From Willaertia magna (Eukaryota; Heterolobosea; Eutetramitea; Acrasida; Naegleriidae): a stretch of DNA of 14,211 nt. Where the stretch lies: the NCBI GenBank assembly GCA_902984215.1, contig CADWAF010000211.1, forward strand, positions 1-14,211, written 5' to 3'. Positions 1-7,985 of the stretch are shown in pieces. The position numbers and the translations under genes are program-made. Every line of letters begins with the position of its first letter. Position 1 is the first letter of the stretch. The notes beneath the pieces are model-generated. The model searched no databases, was not told the origin of the DNA, and saw only the letters and a list, made by a program, of their open reading frames with translations.

Positions 1-34
1 TGGTTGTAAAGAAATAATTTTATAGTTAACAGTA

Positions 35-345
35 TTAAATAAAATAGACATCAGCAAAAGGACTATAATAAATTAATTGTTTTAACAACAAATCCAACAT
101 TCTTTTCATTTCATTCGTTTCTTCTGATTCATCAATTTTATAAGTTGAATTTAAAATTACACAAAATTATCTCCTGAACACAATGATAAATATGGTAATT
201 GCCAGTCTCCCTTAATTGGATTGTTAAACTCAACTGACACTGCTTTTCTAATTTCATTATGAAAAGTTAAAAAATAAGAATAATATCCTAAAAAATTTAT
301 CTTCTTCTTTTCTTCTTCAGTTTCTGATAATTTCAAGAACATCAC
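35..345 (-). pseudogene. C-terminal tail of an RCC1-like gene, frameshifted
   Basis: This minus-strand fragment matches the C-terminal part of the RCC1-like gene at 12676-13721. Shared anchors are GY-S/T-Y-F/Y-LT, the block DWQLPYLS, NFV, and the terminal stretches SEET-E-KRM, KQLI and YSPFADVYF. The open part reads from about 345 to a TAA at 159-157. One base is missing just before that stop compared with the good copy; in the shifted frame the homology continues to a natural TAA at 37-35. Homology starts only at about position 300, and the acidic/basic run further upstream (ETEEEKKK) has no counterpart in the good copy. No N-terminal propeller blades are attached: a different fragment on the opposite strand begins at about 331. 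Base composition is close to that of the good copy, so this tail has not been AT-eroded like the copy at 2345-3050. I infer a dead fragment. It may be the displaced end of the 2345-3050 gene. Confidence 0.8.
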
Positions 346-1008
346 TTTGGAAGTAAGCCAACCAATACTACCAGCACTAGTACTGCTAGCGTTGCTTCAA
401 CTACTAGCGTTTCTCCAATTCATTCCGTAACTTCTCCAACTGGTAGTAATGATACAAGTAATTGTACAAGTAATTCATCCAATTCTGTAAATAGTAATAC
501 TGCTGTAAAGCAAGGTGTTAAACGTAGCTTGTCTTCTGCTAATGCTCCAACTCATGTTCCATATCCAACCAATAATAAGACTATTAAGCAACAAGCTACT
601 CCAACCAATCCAACAACTACAACTGCTGGTCATCCAATGGCTTTCCCTGTTATGTTTCCTCAATTCGTTTATCCACAAGATATGATTGGTCAATATGTAC
701 AATTTGGTGCAGGACCTGTTTATTATATGCCAACTTCTTATGCAAACAACCAATTAATATTTTCCTCAAATTATGTCACCAGAACAAAAGTCAAATATTT
801 TAGTTAAAGAAAAGGTAACCTCACTAAGAGTAAAGAAAGAGTTACGTAATAAACCAGTATATCATAAACCATTGAACTTTGTTCAACCAGCAGTTATCCC
901 ACCTATTACATCACCAACTACTTGCAAATTTGATATGAATTACTTTGCTTCTTTGGAAAGTAAAGAAAGAACATCTTTTGCAATTCAATTAATAAAATCA
1001 TTATCAAC
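331..1008 (+). pseudogene. Fragment of a Ser/Thr/Asn-rich protein gene, frameshifted, unknown function
   Basis: Frame 1 is open from about 331 to a TAA at 805-807. It encodes a long Ser/Thr/Asn/Pro-rich stretch (repeated TS, SN, TNTT), then a less repetitive section with AFPVMFPQF, MIGQYVQFGAGPVYYMP and SYANN. Around 751-757 the sensible reading moves to frame 2 (YFPQIMSPEQKSNILV onward) and runs to about 1008, with a basic patch (SLRVKKELR) and SLESKERTSFAIQL. Base composition is clearly less AT-rich than the region beyond 2 kb, and codon use looks genuinely coding. No start codon is visible: the frame opens out of the RCC1 tail junction. Downstream the frame runs into antisense HSP90 sequence at about 1008, so the last few residues before the TAA at 1028-1030 are not part of the original protein. 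I do not recognise the family. The composition would suit a regulatory or RNA-binding protein, but that is a guess. Confidence 0.6.
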
Positions 1009-1299
1009 CTTCCTTTGTGACACAGACTAATTTCTTACCATTGAATTCCTTTAATTGTTGGACCATGTATTCATCAATTAAGTTAGTCATGTATAAAACT
1101 TCAAATCCCTTCTTCTTACATTTTTCAATGAATGATGAGTTTGTAACGTAAATCTTCACTATCAACAACACCCTTAATGAAGTTTAAGTATTCTGGAATT
1201 AATTCATCAGTTATCCATGATGAAAACACGTTTAACGTATAATTTAATATTATTTAATTTCTTCTTTGATTCAAATAAATCGAATGGAGCCTTGCTAAG
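1007..1299 (-). pseudogene. HSP90 chaperone gene fragment with internal deletion
   Basis: Reading from 1299 down gives [27 protein letters not shown], then [19 protein letters not shown]. These are hallmark middle-domain segments of cytosolic HSP90, the ATP-dependent chaperone dimer. A two-base loss at about 1209 (after MDN, where the family has CDE) creates tandem TGA stops at 1209-1204. At about 1148 the sequence jumps from SEDL straight to [38 protein letters not shown]. In the family these two segments are separated by roughly 115 residues, so a block of about 345 bases is missing. The match ends after VTKEG at 1007, where the family continues with more C-terminal sequence. Both outer edges abut unrelated coding-like fragments. 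It cannot make a working chaperone. The HSP90 assignment is secure; it is a relic, not a gene. Confidence 0.9.
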
Positions 1300-1826
1300 T
1301 AAAAAAAGGATTGCCATTGTTTGAAACAAAGAAATTTCCGCTTGAAACTGGTATATCATTTAAATTAGAAGATTTAGTTAATTGTTGATTTATAGTGTTT
1401 GTAACATTTCCTATTATTCTCATATTATTATTGTTATAAGCCTATTCCATTATTGTTATACATTAGATTATTATTTAATGAAGTATTTACGTTCATTTGT
1501 TGTGAACTATTATTTAATTGTTTACCACTAGTAATTTTCTGTATTGTTTGTTGTTGCTTGGCCAAATTCATATTATTTTTAATATTAATGTTTGGTAAAT
1601 TCTCTATAAAATGATTAGATAAAACATCTATTGGTAAATTTGATCTTCTTTTATTATTGTTATTCGTTATACCATTGCTATTGTTAATTGAAGTTGAATT
1701 ATTGTATATATTACTATTAAGTTATTAAACTTGAAACAGTAGTTTCTTAATTTTCAAACTATAACACCTTTCGGAGGTACTAGTTGTTGCACTGAATGTT
1801 GTTGTTGGGTGTGTTTGTTTTTTAAA
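1295..1826 (-). pseudogene. Asn/Gln-rich protein gene fragment, multiply frameshifted
   Basis: On the minus strand a coding-like series starts at about 1826 with a Gln/His patch (TQQQHSVQQLVPPKG) that ends in a TGA. It resumes in another frame from about 1720: NNST-INNSNG-TNNNN, then KRRSNLPIDVL, SNHFIENLPN, LAKQQQTIQKITSGKQLNNS. That frame hits TAA at 1436-1434, and a shifted frame carries on ([36 protein letters not shown]) to a TAG at 1297-1295, right at the edge of the HSP90 fragment. Poly-Asn/Gln tracts are typical of low-complexity proteins in AT-rich protists. The basic KRRSNLPIDVL segment is the only piece that might be diagnostic, and I do not recognise it. At least two frame changes and no clear start make it a pseudogene fragment. 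Confidence 0.6.
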
Positions 1827-1901
1827 TTGAAAAATCACAGAAATTAAATTTTTAATTTTTTTTATTTTTTATTTAATTTTGAGATTGCTTTGTTTCTGGA
1901 T

Positions 1902-1969
1902 GTAAAAAGTGGCCCAGTTGAAAGGACGCAAGACTGCACATTTATAGTCCTAGGTTTGAGTCTGCCACA
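1902..1969 (+). other. Degraded tRNA-like sequence with Pol III A- and B-box matches
   Basis: TGGCCCAGTTG at 1910-1920 fits the RNA polymerase III A-box consensus, and GGTTTGAGTCT at 1953-1963 is a near B-box (one C-to-T change from GGTTCGAGTCT). Between them, GCAAGACTGCACATTTATAG resembles a tRNA anticodon arm in which the triplet GCA (Cys) would fall in the loop, but the stem pairs badly. GTGGC (1909-1913) can pair with GCCAC (1964-1968), yet a proper acceptor stem plus D-arm cannot be built in the space available. The sequence runs directly into an A-rich tract (1969-1990). This is a tRNA relic or the tRNA-derived head of a SINE-like element, not a functional tRNA. Confidence 0.45.
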
Positions 1970-2344
1970 AAAAAAATAAAAAAAACAAGAAAAATAAATT
2001 TAAGCTCGAACACTTAAAATAGACCTTTTGTAAAGTGCTACAAACAGTATATAGAGATGGCAGAAGTAAAAAGAGGTATTTGGTGATTATTAGTTGTATA
2101 TTTTTATTCATTATAACGCTTTTTCTGTAATAATTGATAATTAATAGTAAAATTATATACATATTAAATTTTTTAACTAGTCAAAAATAAACGAAAAAAA
2201 ACTTTAGAAATTTTGAATCTGCTCTAGATTTTTTAAAATCAAAAGTATCTTTTTGATATATTTCTACATTTTTATTTTTTAAAACATCAAATATTAACAA
2301 TAAAAAAATACTTTTATAACTAAAATTCTGCAAAAAATGCCAAA
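1970..2344. other. Non-coding AT-rich stretch
   Basis: No supportable gene is present. The stretch opens with an A-rich tract after the tRNA-like sequence, followed by a patch of slightly higher GC (about 2005-2080, containing GCTCGAACACTT and GATGGCAGAAG). It then becomes poly-A/poly-T rich up to the end of the degraded RCC1 copy. A minus-strand open stretch over 1950-2162 has no coding character and covers the tRNA-like sequence in antisense. Confidence 0.6.
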
Positions 2345-3050
2345 AATTTGATCAAAAAAAGTTTATTAAGTTGTTATTGTTTAAATAAAAAATTTGTTTA
2401 TATTTTATTGAATTTAATTTTGTAAATGTTTTAAATTTATTAAATTCAAAAATATAAACAAAATTATTATTTGTTAAAATTAATAAATAACCATATTTAC
2501 AATCAATATCTTTAATTCCAACATTTACAAAGTCTAAATTTAATTTTTCAAATATTATAAACTTTTTAGATGAATCTTCAAAATCAAGTTGGTAATTGTT
2601 ATTTATTTTAACCATAAATATTTTATTTTGATTATTTAATATTATTGAAGCAACTTCACTATATTTAATAATCTTTACAACAAAATCATTTTGTAATTGT
2701 TGTATTTTTATAAAAGAGTTATTGTTATTAAGTATAAAAATTTTACTAATACTTAATATTTCATTTTGTTTTGTTACAACTAATATAAAGTAACTACCTT
2801 CAACAATATATTTAACTTGACCAGTTAATTTATTAACTTTTATAAAGTAAGTTATTTCACTATTTTTATAATTTAACTTTAATTATTCATTTGCATTTCT
2901 ATTGAAAGTATAAATATTATTTAAATCATTTAAAATTATAATATGATAATATTCATAAGCTATTTGTTTAATTTTAATGGTTTTTGTAAATGTTTCAATT
3001 TTTTTAATATTGAACGCACTAGAAATGTGAATTTTTTATTGTATAAACAT
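2345..3050 (-). pseudogene. AT-eroded copy of the RCC1-like gene (N-terminal and middle parts)
   Basis: From an ATG at 3050-3048 the minus strand follows the good copy (12676-13721) almost codon by codon through about residue 228. Shared stretches include IKQIA, QVKYI, VVTKQNEI, KIQQLQNDFVVK, DSSKKF, FEKLNLDF, NVGIKDI, LILTN, NFVYI and KFKTFTKLN. A gap of several codons lies near the N-terminus. The RCC1 signature GQLGLGH has become E-stop-LKLNY, where the stop is TAA (2885-2883) in place of CAA. Conserved glycines are lost throughout. By hand count over the aligned part, about 50 differences are G-to-A and about 26 C-to-T relative to the good copy, against roughly seven in the reverse directions. 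Only the last 87 codons (2615-2352) look open. Homology fades at about 2345, before the C-terminal part. It is non-functional. Confidence 0.88.
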
Positions 3051-3164
3051 TTTTTTAGCTCAATAAATTGTAAATTATTTTTTTGCTTAATTTTTAACAT
3101 TATAAAATTTTTCAATAAGTTATATAACTGTAAATATATAGTAAATTTAATAGTAATATGATAT

Positions 3165-3858
3165 TTAATTTTTTTTAGATTCCTTTTTAAATAAATTTAA
3201 AATAAATTCAAGTAAAGTACTTTATTATTTCTAGTAAATTCTTTAAAATATTTAAATAAATTCTCAGCAAAAATACGTTGTAGTTGAAAAATAAAATGTT
3301 AGTTTTTATTGTAATCTAAAAACATGATGTATTTTTAAATAGTTTATAATTCTATTAATTTAATAATACACTATTTTGTAGTGGAGTAAAGTTATTTAAT
3401 AAGTTATTGCTAAAATTAATTTTGTTTTATTTCGTGTTGTATTTTGTTGGTTTAAGAATATAAAATTAGTTTTTTTTATATTTTCTCATATTAGCTTTGT
3501 TGTTTTAATTTATATTTTTGTAGTATTTTTTTATATAATTGTAAAGAAGAATGTATATGTTTTTTGTATGTTGATTTATATTTATATTTTTAGGAATATC
3601 TTTTGTGAATATTATATTATTAGTATTAATAATATTAAAGTAAGAATAAACTCTTAAAATAAAGTCTAATTGTTGTTTTGTATAAGTAATAATTAGATTA
3701 AATATTAAATTTGCTAAAAGTATGATATTTAGTTGATGTAATAAAGTTGTAACAATTGAATAGATTTTTAATTTATTTATATTATTATGAAATACAAATC
3801 TCAATTTAAATAACAATAAATCATTCTATTCTTTATATAATAAAACTTTTTCAGACAT
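3165..3858 (-). pseudogene. Eroded coding relic A, unknown protein
   Basis: A single minus-strand frame can be followed from an ATG at 3858-3856 (start MSEKVLLYKE) for about 230 codons. The longest open part is 3816-3505 (KLRFVFHNNINKLKIYSIVT, TKQQLDFILRVYSYF, FTKDIPKN). Beyond the TAA at 3507-3505 the same frame keeps coding-like content (NMRKYKK, FYILKPTKYNTK, LLNNFTPLQNSVLL, FNYNVFLLRIYLNILK). Interruptions are TAA, two or three TAG and one TGA, each reachable from a Gln or Trp codon by one C-to-T or G-to-A change. I saw no frameshift in this stretch. The residue content is skewed to Asn, Lys, Ile, Phe and Tyr, as expected after AT erosion. No family was recognised and no transmembrane or signal segment is convincing. 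Confidence 0.45.
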
Positions 3859-3929
3859 CTAACATCTTATACAATGATAAAACACTTAACAGTTCTATAA
3901 TGACTGTACTTACTATAATTATATAAATA

Positions 3930-4498
3930 TCACATAAAGTGATTGGTTAAATATATTGTAATAAAAATAAAGGTTAAGCATGTTATTTCTATAACTACTT
4001 TTCTACAACCTCTAAACATAGTCAAATTTACAATTACATTTATAAAAAGTGGACGGGCTAATTTAAAAAAAAAAAATATAGTAAAAACAAAAAAAAATTT
4101 ATTTAAAAACACAATTTACTATATTTAAATCAAAAAATCATAATTCAAATATAGTAACACTTATTAAACCCAATAATACATATACAAATACTTATGGCTC
4201 CTTAAATATTGATAATTATTATTTATTTTTAATTTAAATATAGAGTAATAATCTTTTAAATGTTTTTTCCTTATAAAAAAAAGTTTTTTTTATTAATATT
4301 TCTTTATAAATCATTTAAATTCTTTCTCCACTTTAATTCCATGTTGTCTCTATATTTGATATAAATAATAAAAGTTGACTTTTTCTTAAAAATTAAATAT
4401 TTTTCTTTATCATTAATATTTATAATAATATCTTTTATTAATTTAAGTTTGAAATTATTTATAATTATGTATTTTTTCTTATTAAATTTTGCTCTCAA
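3930..4498 (-). pseudogene. Eroded coding relic B, possibly a membrane protein
   Basis: From 4498 the minus strand is open to 4304 (FKLKLIKDI, KYLIFKKKSTF, KYRDNMELKWRKNLNDL). It continues in frame through several TAA and two TGA codons into a hydrophobic segment (GAISICICIIGF). At a poly-T run near 4100 the sensible frame shifts and then reads KLARPLFINVIVNLTMFRGC, RKVVIEITCLTFIFITIYL, ending in a TGA at 3932-3930. The last part is less AT-rich than its surroundings. Two hydrophobic stretches suggest a membrane protein, but many Phe and Ile codons could simply reflect erosion. No family was recognised. It lies directly downstream of relic C and could be the displaced end of the same gene. 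Confidence 0.3.
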
Positions 4499-4517
4499 TT
4501 TATTTTATAAAAATAAC

Positions 4518-5489
4518 CTAATCAAAATAAAAATAACAATATTTCAAACTATTTTTACAAATAAAAGTCTTAATTAAAAAATTATTAAATCTTTCAAATA
4601 CAAAAGTGGTATTTAAAGGTATACAATTAAATAAATAAATAGATAATGCTAATTCTAATATTATGTATAAATTAGAGCTATAATTTTTATCATTAATAAA
4701 TAATTTTCTTAAATATACACAAATATCATTTTCAGTTTCATCAATTTTTGTAATATCAATATTTTCATAAAGTAAATCTAATAATTTAATAAAAGTAATT
4801 AAATTATTATATAATTCATTTTTTATAAAAGTAAATTCTAATAAATAAAAGTAATAATACATTATTAAATAAGCTTCAATACCTATTTTTATAATGTTAC
4901 ATAGTTGTTTTTTCAAAAACGATAGTTAATATTATTTTAATAAAAAATCATTAAATTTTTTTAAAACTTTATTATCTAATAAGTTAATTATCTTATAAAA
5001 AATTCCTTCATAAAAATAGTACATCATATTGTAAGCATTTATTTAATAAGGATAAAATTTTTTGTCTTTTTGTGTCCAATAGTAAAATGAAAATATATTC
5101 TTAATATTTATATCATTAAAAGTGTCATTTTTATCATATTTTATATAAATATTATCATAATCCTTTTCTATTCTCCTTTTATTTATTACAACAACTCTAT
5201 TTATAACAATTATTAAATAAATTGTCTTTTTTAGCTTTTTTTTTTTATTATTATTAAAATTATCAATAAATGATTCTATTACTTAATATTTAACTCTTAT
5301 TATTTTGCATAAATAATAAAATAAGTATTTTTTAAATTTTATGTAAATAGCTTTTAATTTAGTTTTTAGTAGTTCTATAGTAATTGTATTTAAAATTATA
5401 TACAGTTTTCCAATTGTTTGTGCAAAAATAGAATAAAAAAAGCTCAATAAAATGTCTTTTAAAATAATTTTAAAATAACTTTTTTTCAA
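4518..5489 (-). pseudogene. Eroded coding relic C, about 324 codons in one frame
   Basis: One minus-strand frame runs from at least 5489 (and probably from about 5560) to a TAG at 4520-4518 with only four internal stops, all TAA: 5285-5283, 5045-5043, 4934-4932 and 4928-4926. Each sits where Gln fits, and no frameshift is needed. Recognisable stretches are KIILKDILLSFFYSIFAQT, RVVVINKRRIEKDYDN, FSFYYWTQKDKKFYPY, KKQLCNIIKIGIEAYLI, IDITKIDETENDICVYLRKL and ILELALSIYLFNCIPLN. No ATG is visible at the start; one may have been lost by G-to-A change. A palindromic TATA-like motif lies upstream at 5606-5619. I do not recognise the family. The low stop density over about 970 bases of extreme AT content is the evidence that this was a real gene. 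Confidence 0.5.
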
Positions 5490-5605
5490 AAATTTCTTTT
5501 TTTTTTAAAACACTGTTTTAGATGTGTTTAATTTAATTATGAAAGTTAATTGTTGTTTTTACTATAGTTTTTTATAAAAAGCAAAATAAAATTTTGGCTT
5601 GGAGA

Positions 5606-5761
5606 GTATAAATTTATACAATTTTTGTAATTCTAAAATAAAAAAAAGTATAAATTTATACTTTTTAAAGTCAATAAAAACAATAAAAGTAGTATAAATA
5701 AAAAACAATAAAAAATTAACAAAAACAATAAAAAATTAACAAAAACAATATAAATTTATAC
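5606..5761. promoter_or_regulatory. Cluster of three palindromic TATAAATTTATAC motifs
   Basis: GTATAAATTTATAC occurs at 5606-5619 and 5648-5661, both perfect 14-base palindromes, and TATAAATTTATAC at 5749-5761. The cluster fills the only sizeable gap between relics C and D/E. On the minus strand the copy at 5606 is placed as a TATA box would be for relic C. Two further exact copies lie at 7479-7491 and 7973-7985, each just before an ATG. The promoter role is inferred from position and TATA-box likeness. Confidence 0.45.
5701..5750. repeat. 20-bp perfect tandem repeat, 2.5 copies
   Basis: The unit AAAAACAATAAAAAATTAAC is repeated exactly at 5701-5720 and 5721-5740, followed by a half unit at 5741-5750. 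Looser versions (AATAAAAACAATAAAAG) precede it from about 5672. It sits between two of the palindromic TATA-like motifs in the largest gene-free gap of the array. Confidence 0.85.
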
Positions 5762-5823
5762 TGCTTTTCTAGTAAAAAAATTTTAAAAGAAATTTTAGTT
5801 TATTGACTGATAAATACAAATAA

Positions 5824-7435
5824 TTATTCACTCTCATCCATTGAATCCTTTTTTTTCTTTAATTTCGTAATAATAGTTCTTTTCTTTTAATTTTTAATTA
5901 ATAATCTTTAACTTTTTTTTCTTTTTCTTCTTCTTCTTATTCAAAAATCTTTAATGCTTTTCAATTAATGTATTTCTAAAGGGTGAATTGTTTTTGTTTT
6001 TTTTATTTTGAAGCTATTTTAGTAGTTTTTTTTTGCCTTTCTTACTTTGACTTTTAATAGTTTTTTTTATTGCTATAGTAGTTTTTTTCTTTATAGATTT
6101 AGAATTTTTTTTTTCTTATCATTAAGCTCAACAAAAATAGTAAACATTAGAAAAAGTCATAGATATAAAGTTTAAAAAGTATTTATATTTTTATTCTTAA
6201 TATCAACAACAATTGTTTTCAATTTGTCAACTGTTATTTTATGTTGATAATTATTAATTTTAAAACTTATACAATTTTTACCAGTTATTAAAATAGTTAA
6301 AGAAGTAATATCTGTATTGAAATATAAATTAAGAATTAAATTATTGAGAGTTGAAAACATGTAGAGTAAGTAAGTAATTAATAGAAAAAGTTTTTGACTA
6401 TTATTAACATTAATATTTGAATCTTCACGGATTAAAAAATTTAATTTAAATGAAAACAACACAAAATTGTGATCATAATATAAATTGTAATCTATACAAA
6501 TTTTTAATGAACCAGAAAAAAAAAAACAATTATGTTTTCAAACTTATAATAAGTAGCTTGGTGATAGTTTTTTGAATAAATTTTATATTAAATTTAAAAA
6601 TAAAAAGTAAAACGTTTTTCTTTATTTTTTTGTCTTTTCTTTCAAAATATTAAAAAAATTATACTTATCATAATTTTTATAAAAAAAGACTTATGTAGTA
6701 TTAAAATTATTAAAAGTATTGTACAAGTTATTAATTAATAGCTATAAATCATCTAATAACAACTTTATATTATAATTTTTATCGAAAATTCCATAAGATA
6801 AGTCACAAATAATTATGTTAAAAGCTTGTTGATTATATTTGTCTTTGCCATCAAATACTTTAACAAATTCATTATTTTATGCCTTAATTAAAAAAACATT
6901 TATATTAGAAAATACTTTAAAAGAATAATGTTTTAAATATAATGGATATTTTTGTAATATTTGCTATCAATTTTTTGCTTAAACCAATTGTAGAACTTAA
7001 ATTTACAATTTTTTTTTCAATATCATGCAGTTTATTAATAAAATTATTTATATAACTAACTTCTAAATTACTTCTTAAATCGGATTTTATTTGAATATCA
7101 TAAAATTTGTTCATTAATTTATTATAAAATTTTAGAGCAAATTCAAAAATTTGTTTTTTCTTAGTTAATTTACAACTTTAAGCTATATCAGTTTTAAAAA
7201 CAACAATAAGATTTTTTAACTTACAGTTAATTTTAAAACAATAAATTTTAAAAACACAATGTCTTAAATGTTTTTTTAAATATAAATATATTAGTTTTTA
7301 AATCAAAAGTACAAAACTTTATAATAATATCCCAATAATTAAAAAACCAAACAATATTTGAAAGATATATAGTTTTTTCAATATTTATTTTACATCTTAT
7401 TTGTAATTTACTTTTTATATTTTTTTTCTTACCAT
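5824..7435 (-). pseudogene. Eroded coding relic D/E, about 530 codons with Lys-rich C-terminal tail
   Basis: It starts at ATG 7435-7433 (MVRKKNIKSKLQIRCK), 44 bases after a TATA-like palindrome. The reading changes frame about twice in homopolymer runs (near 7240 and 6950). It includes IFEFALKFYNKLMNKFYDIQ, KSDLRSNLEVSYINNFIN, KLHDIEKKIVNLSSTIG and FVKVFDGKDKYNQQAFNII. From about 6800 to 6000 one frame continues through TAA codons plus one TAG and one TGA (TAA 6174-6172, TGA 6159-6157): SGSLKICIDYNLYYDHNFVL, KLNFLIREDSNINVNNSQK, ITGKNCISFKINNYQHKITV, DKLKTIVVDIK. The end is strongly basic (RKKTTIAIKKTIKSQSKKG, KKKTTK), then mixed Glu/Lys, with DSMDESE and TAA at 5826-5824. A long folded region plus a Lys-rich tail suggests a nucleic-acid-binding protein, but no family is recognisable. 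Confidence 0.45.
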
Positions 7436-7478
7436 AAAAGATCTTAATAACTTTTTTATTTAAAAAATAAAAAAAAAT

Positions 7479-7491
7479 TATAAATTTATAC
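7479..7491 (-). promoter_or_regulatory. Palindromic TATA-like motif upstream of relic D/E
   Basis: Exact TATAAATTTATAC on the plus strand (GTATAAATTTATA on the minus). On the minus strand it lies 43 bases before the ATG at 7435-7433 and just after the stop of relic F (7502-7500), as expected for a core promoter in a compact array. Confidence 0.45.
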
Positions 7492-7499
7492 AGTTTAAT

Positions 7500-7941
7500 T
7501 TAAAAAAACTTATCTTCTTTTGCATTTTCTGAAATCTAGATATAGTTATTTATCTTAATTAATAATAAAATTATTTTACACACTATTATTAATTGTTCAA
7601 CTAAATTAAAACTTTTAGCCTTAAAACTATTGTTATAGAAACATAATAAATCAAGAAGATTCTCTTGTATAATATTGTAAACAATATATTACAATCAAAC
7701 AATAAAACAAAAAAATAATAAACTACTTACATATAAGTATATTTATTCATTAATTGTTTTAATTTTTTTCTATATCAAGAAAATGGTTCTAGAAAGCTAT
7801 TTTAATTACAATAATATAAGTACCACAATAAACTTGAATAGTGATTTTTTTGAAAAGTATTATATTGTAAAATTTTTTTAAAATATTAAACTTAAGATCA
7901 TTATTGTATTTATTTTTAGATTTATAGTATTTTTTAAACAT
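7500..7941 (-). pseudogene. Eroded coding relic F, about 147 codons
   Basis: ATG at 7941-7939 (MFKKYYKSKNKYNNDLKFNI) lies 31 bases downstream of a TATA-like palindrome. The frame is open for about 48 codons (ITIQVYCGTYIIVIKIAF) to a TAG near 7790, where Gln or Trp would fit. It then continues (NHFLDIEKKLKQLMNKYTYM), shifts frame once near 7730, and reads QENLLDLLCFYNNSFKAKSF, NLVEQLIIVCKIILLLIKIN, SENAKEDKFF to a TAA at 7502-7500. Other interruptions are TGA, TAA and TAG at plausible Trp or Gln sites. The final segment is amphipathic and helical-looking. The family is unknown. The tight fit between one TATA-like motif upstream and the next just past its stop is the best support for it as a transcription unit. 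Confidence 0.4.
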
Positions 7942-7972
7942 TTTGTTTAATTTTTTTAAAAATATAAAAAAT

Positions 7973-7985
7973 TATAAATTTATAC
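7973..7985 (-). promoter_or_regulatory. Palindromic TATA-like motif upstream of relic F
   Basis: Exact TATAAATTTATAC on the plus strand. Read on the minus strand it lies 31 bases before the ATG of relic F (7941-7939). It overlaps the TAA stop of relic G (7982-7980), so gene end and promoter share bases. Confidence 0.45.

Noticed and set aside
475..753. Minus-strand open frame of 92 codons
   Set aside because: It is the antisense shadow of the Ser/Thr/Asn-rich fragment on the plus strand; its Trp/Ser-rich content mirrors the sense codons.
1950..2162. Minus-strand open frame of 70 codons
   Set aside because: Leu/Ile/Phe-rich translation of poly-A/T DNA that overlaps the tRNA-like sequence; no coding character.
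4518..4700. Possible hAT-transposase dimerisation motif (IPLNTTFVFERF) in relic C
   Set aside because: ER followed by F and the preceding IP are suggestive, but the spacing to the following Lys-Thr and the LA-IP distance do not fit the family, and the rest of relic C shows no transposase features.
6255..6300. ITGKN in relic D/E as a Walker A ATP-binding loop
   Set aside because: The required upstream Gly is a Thr that cannot derive from Gly by a single transition, and no Walker B is visible.
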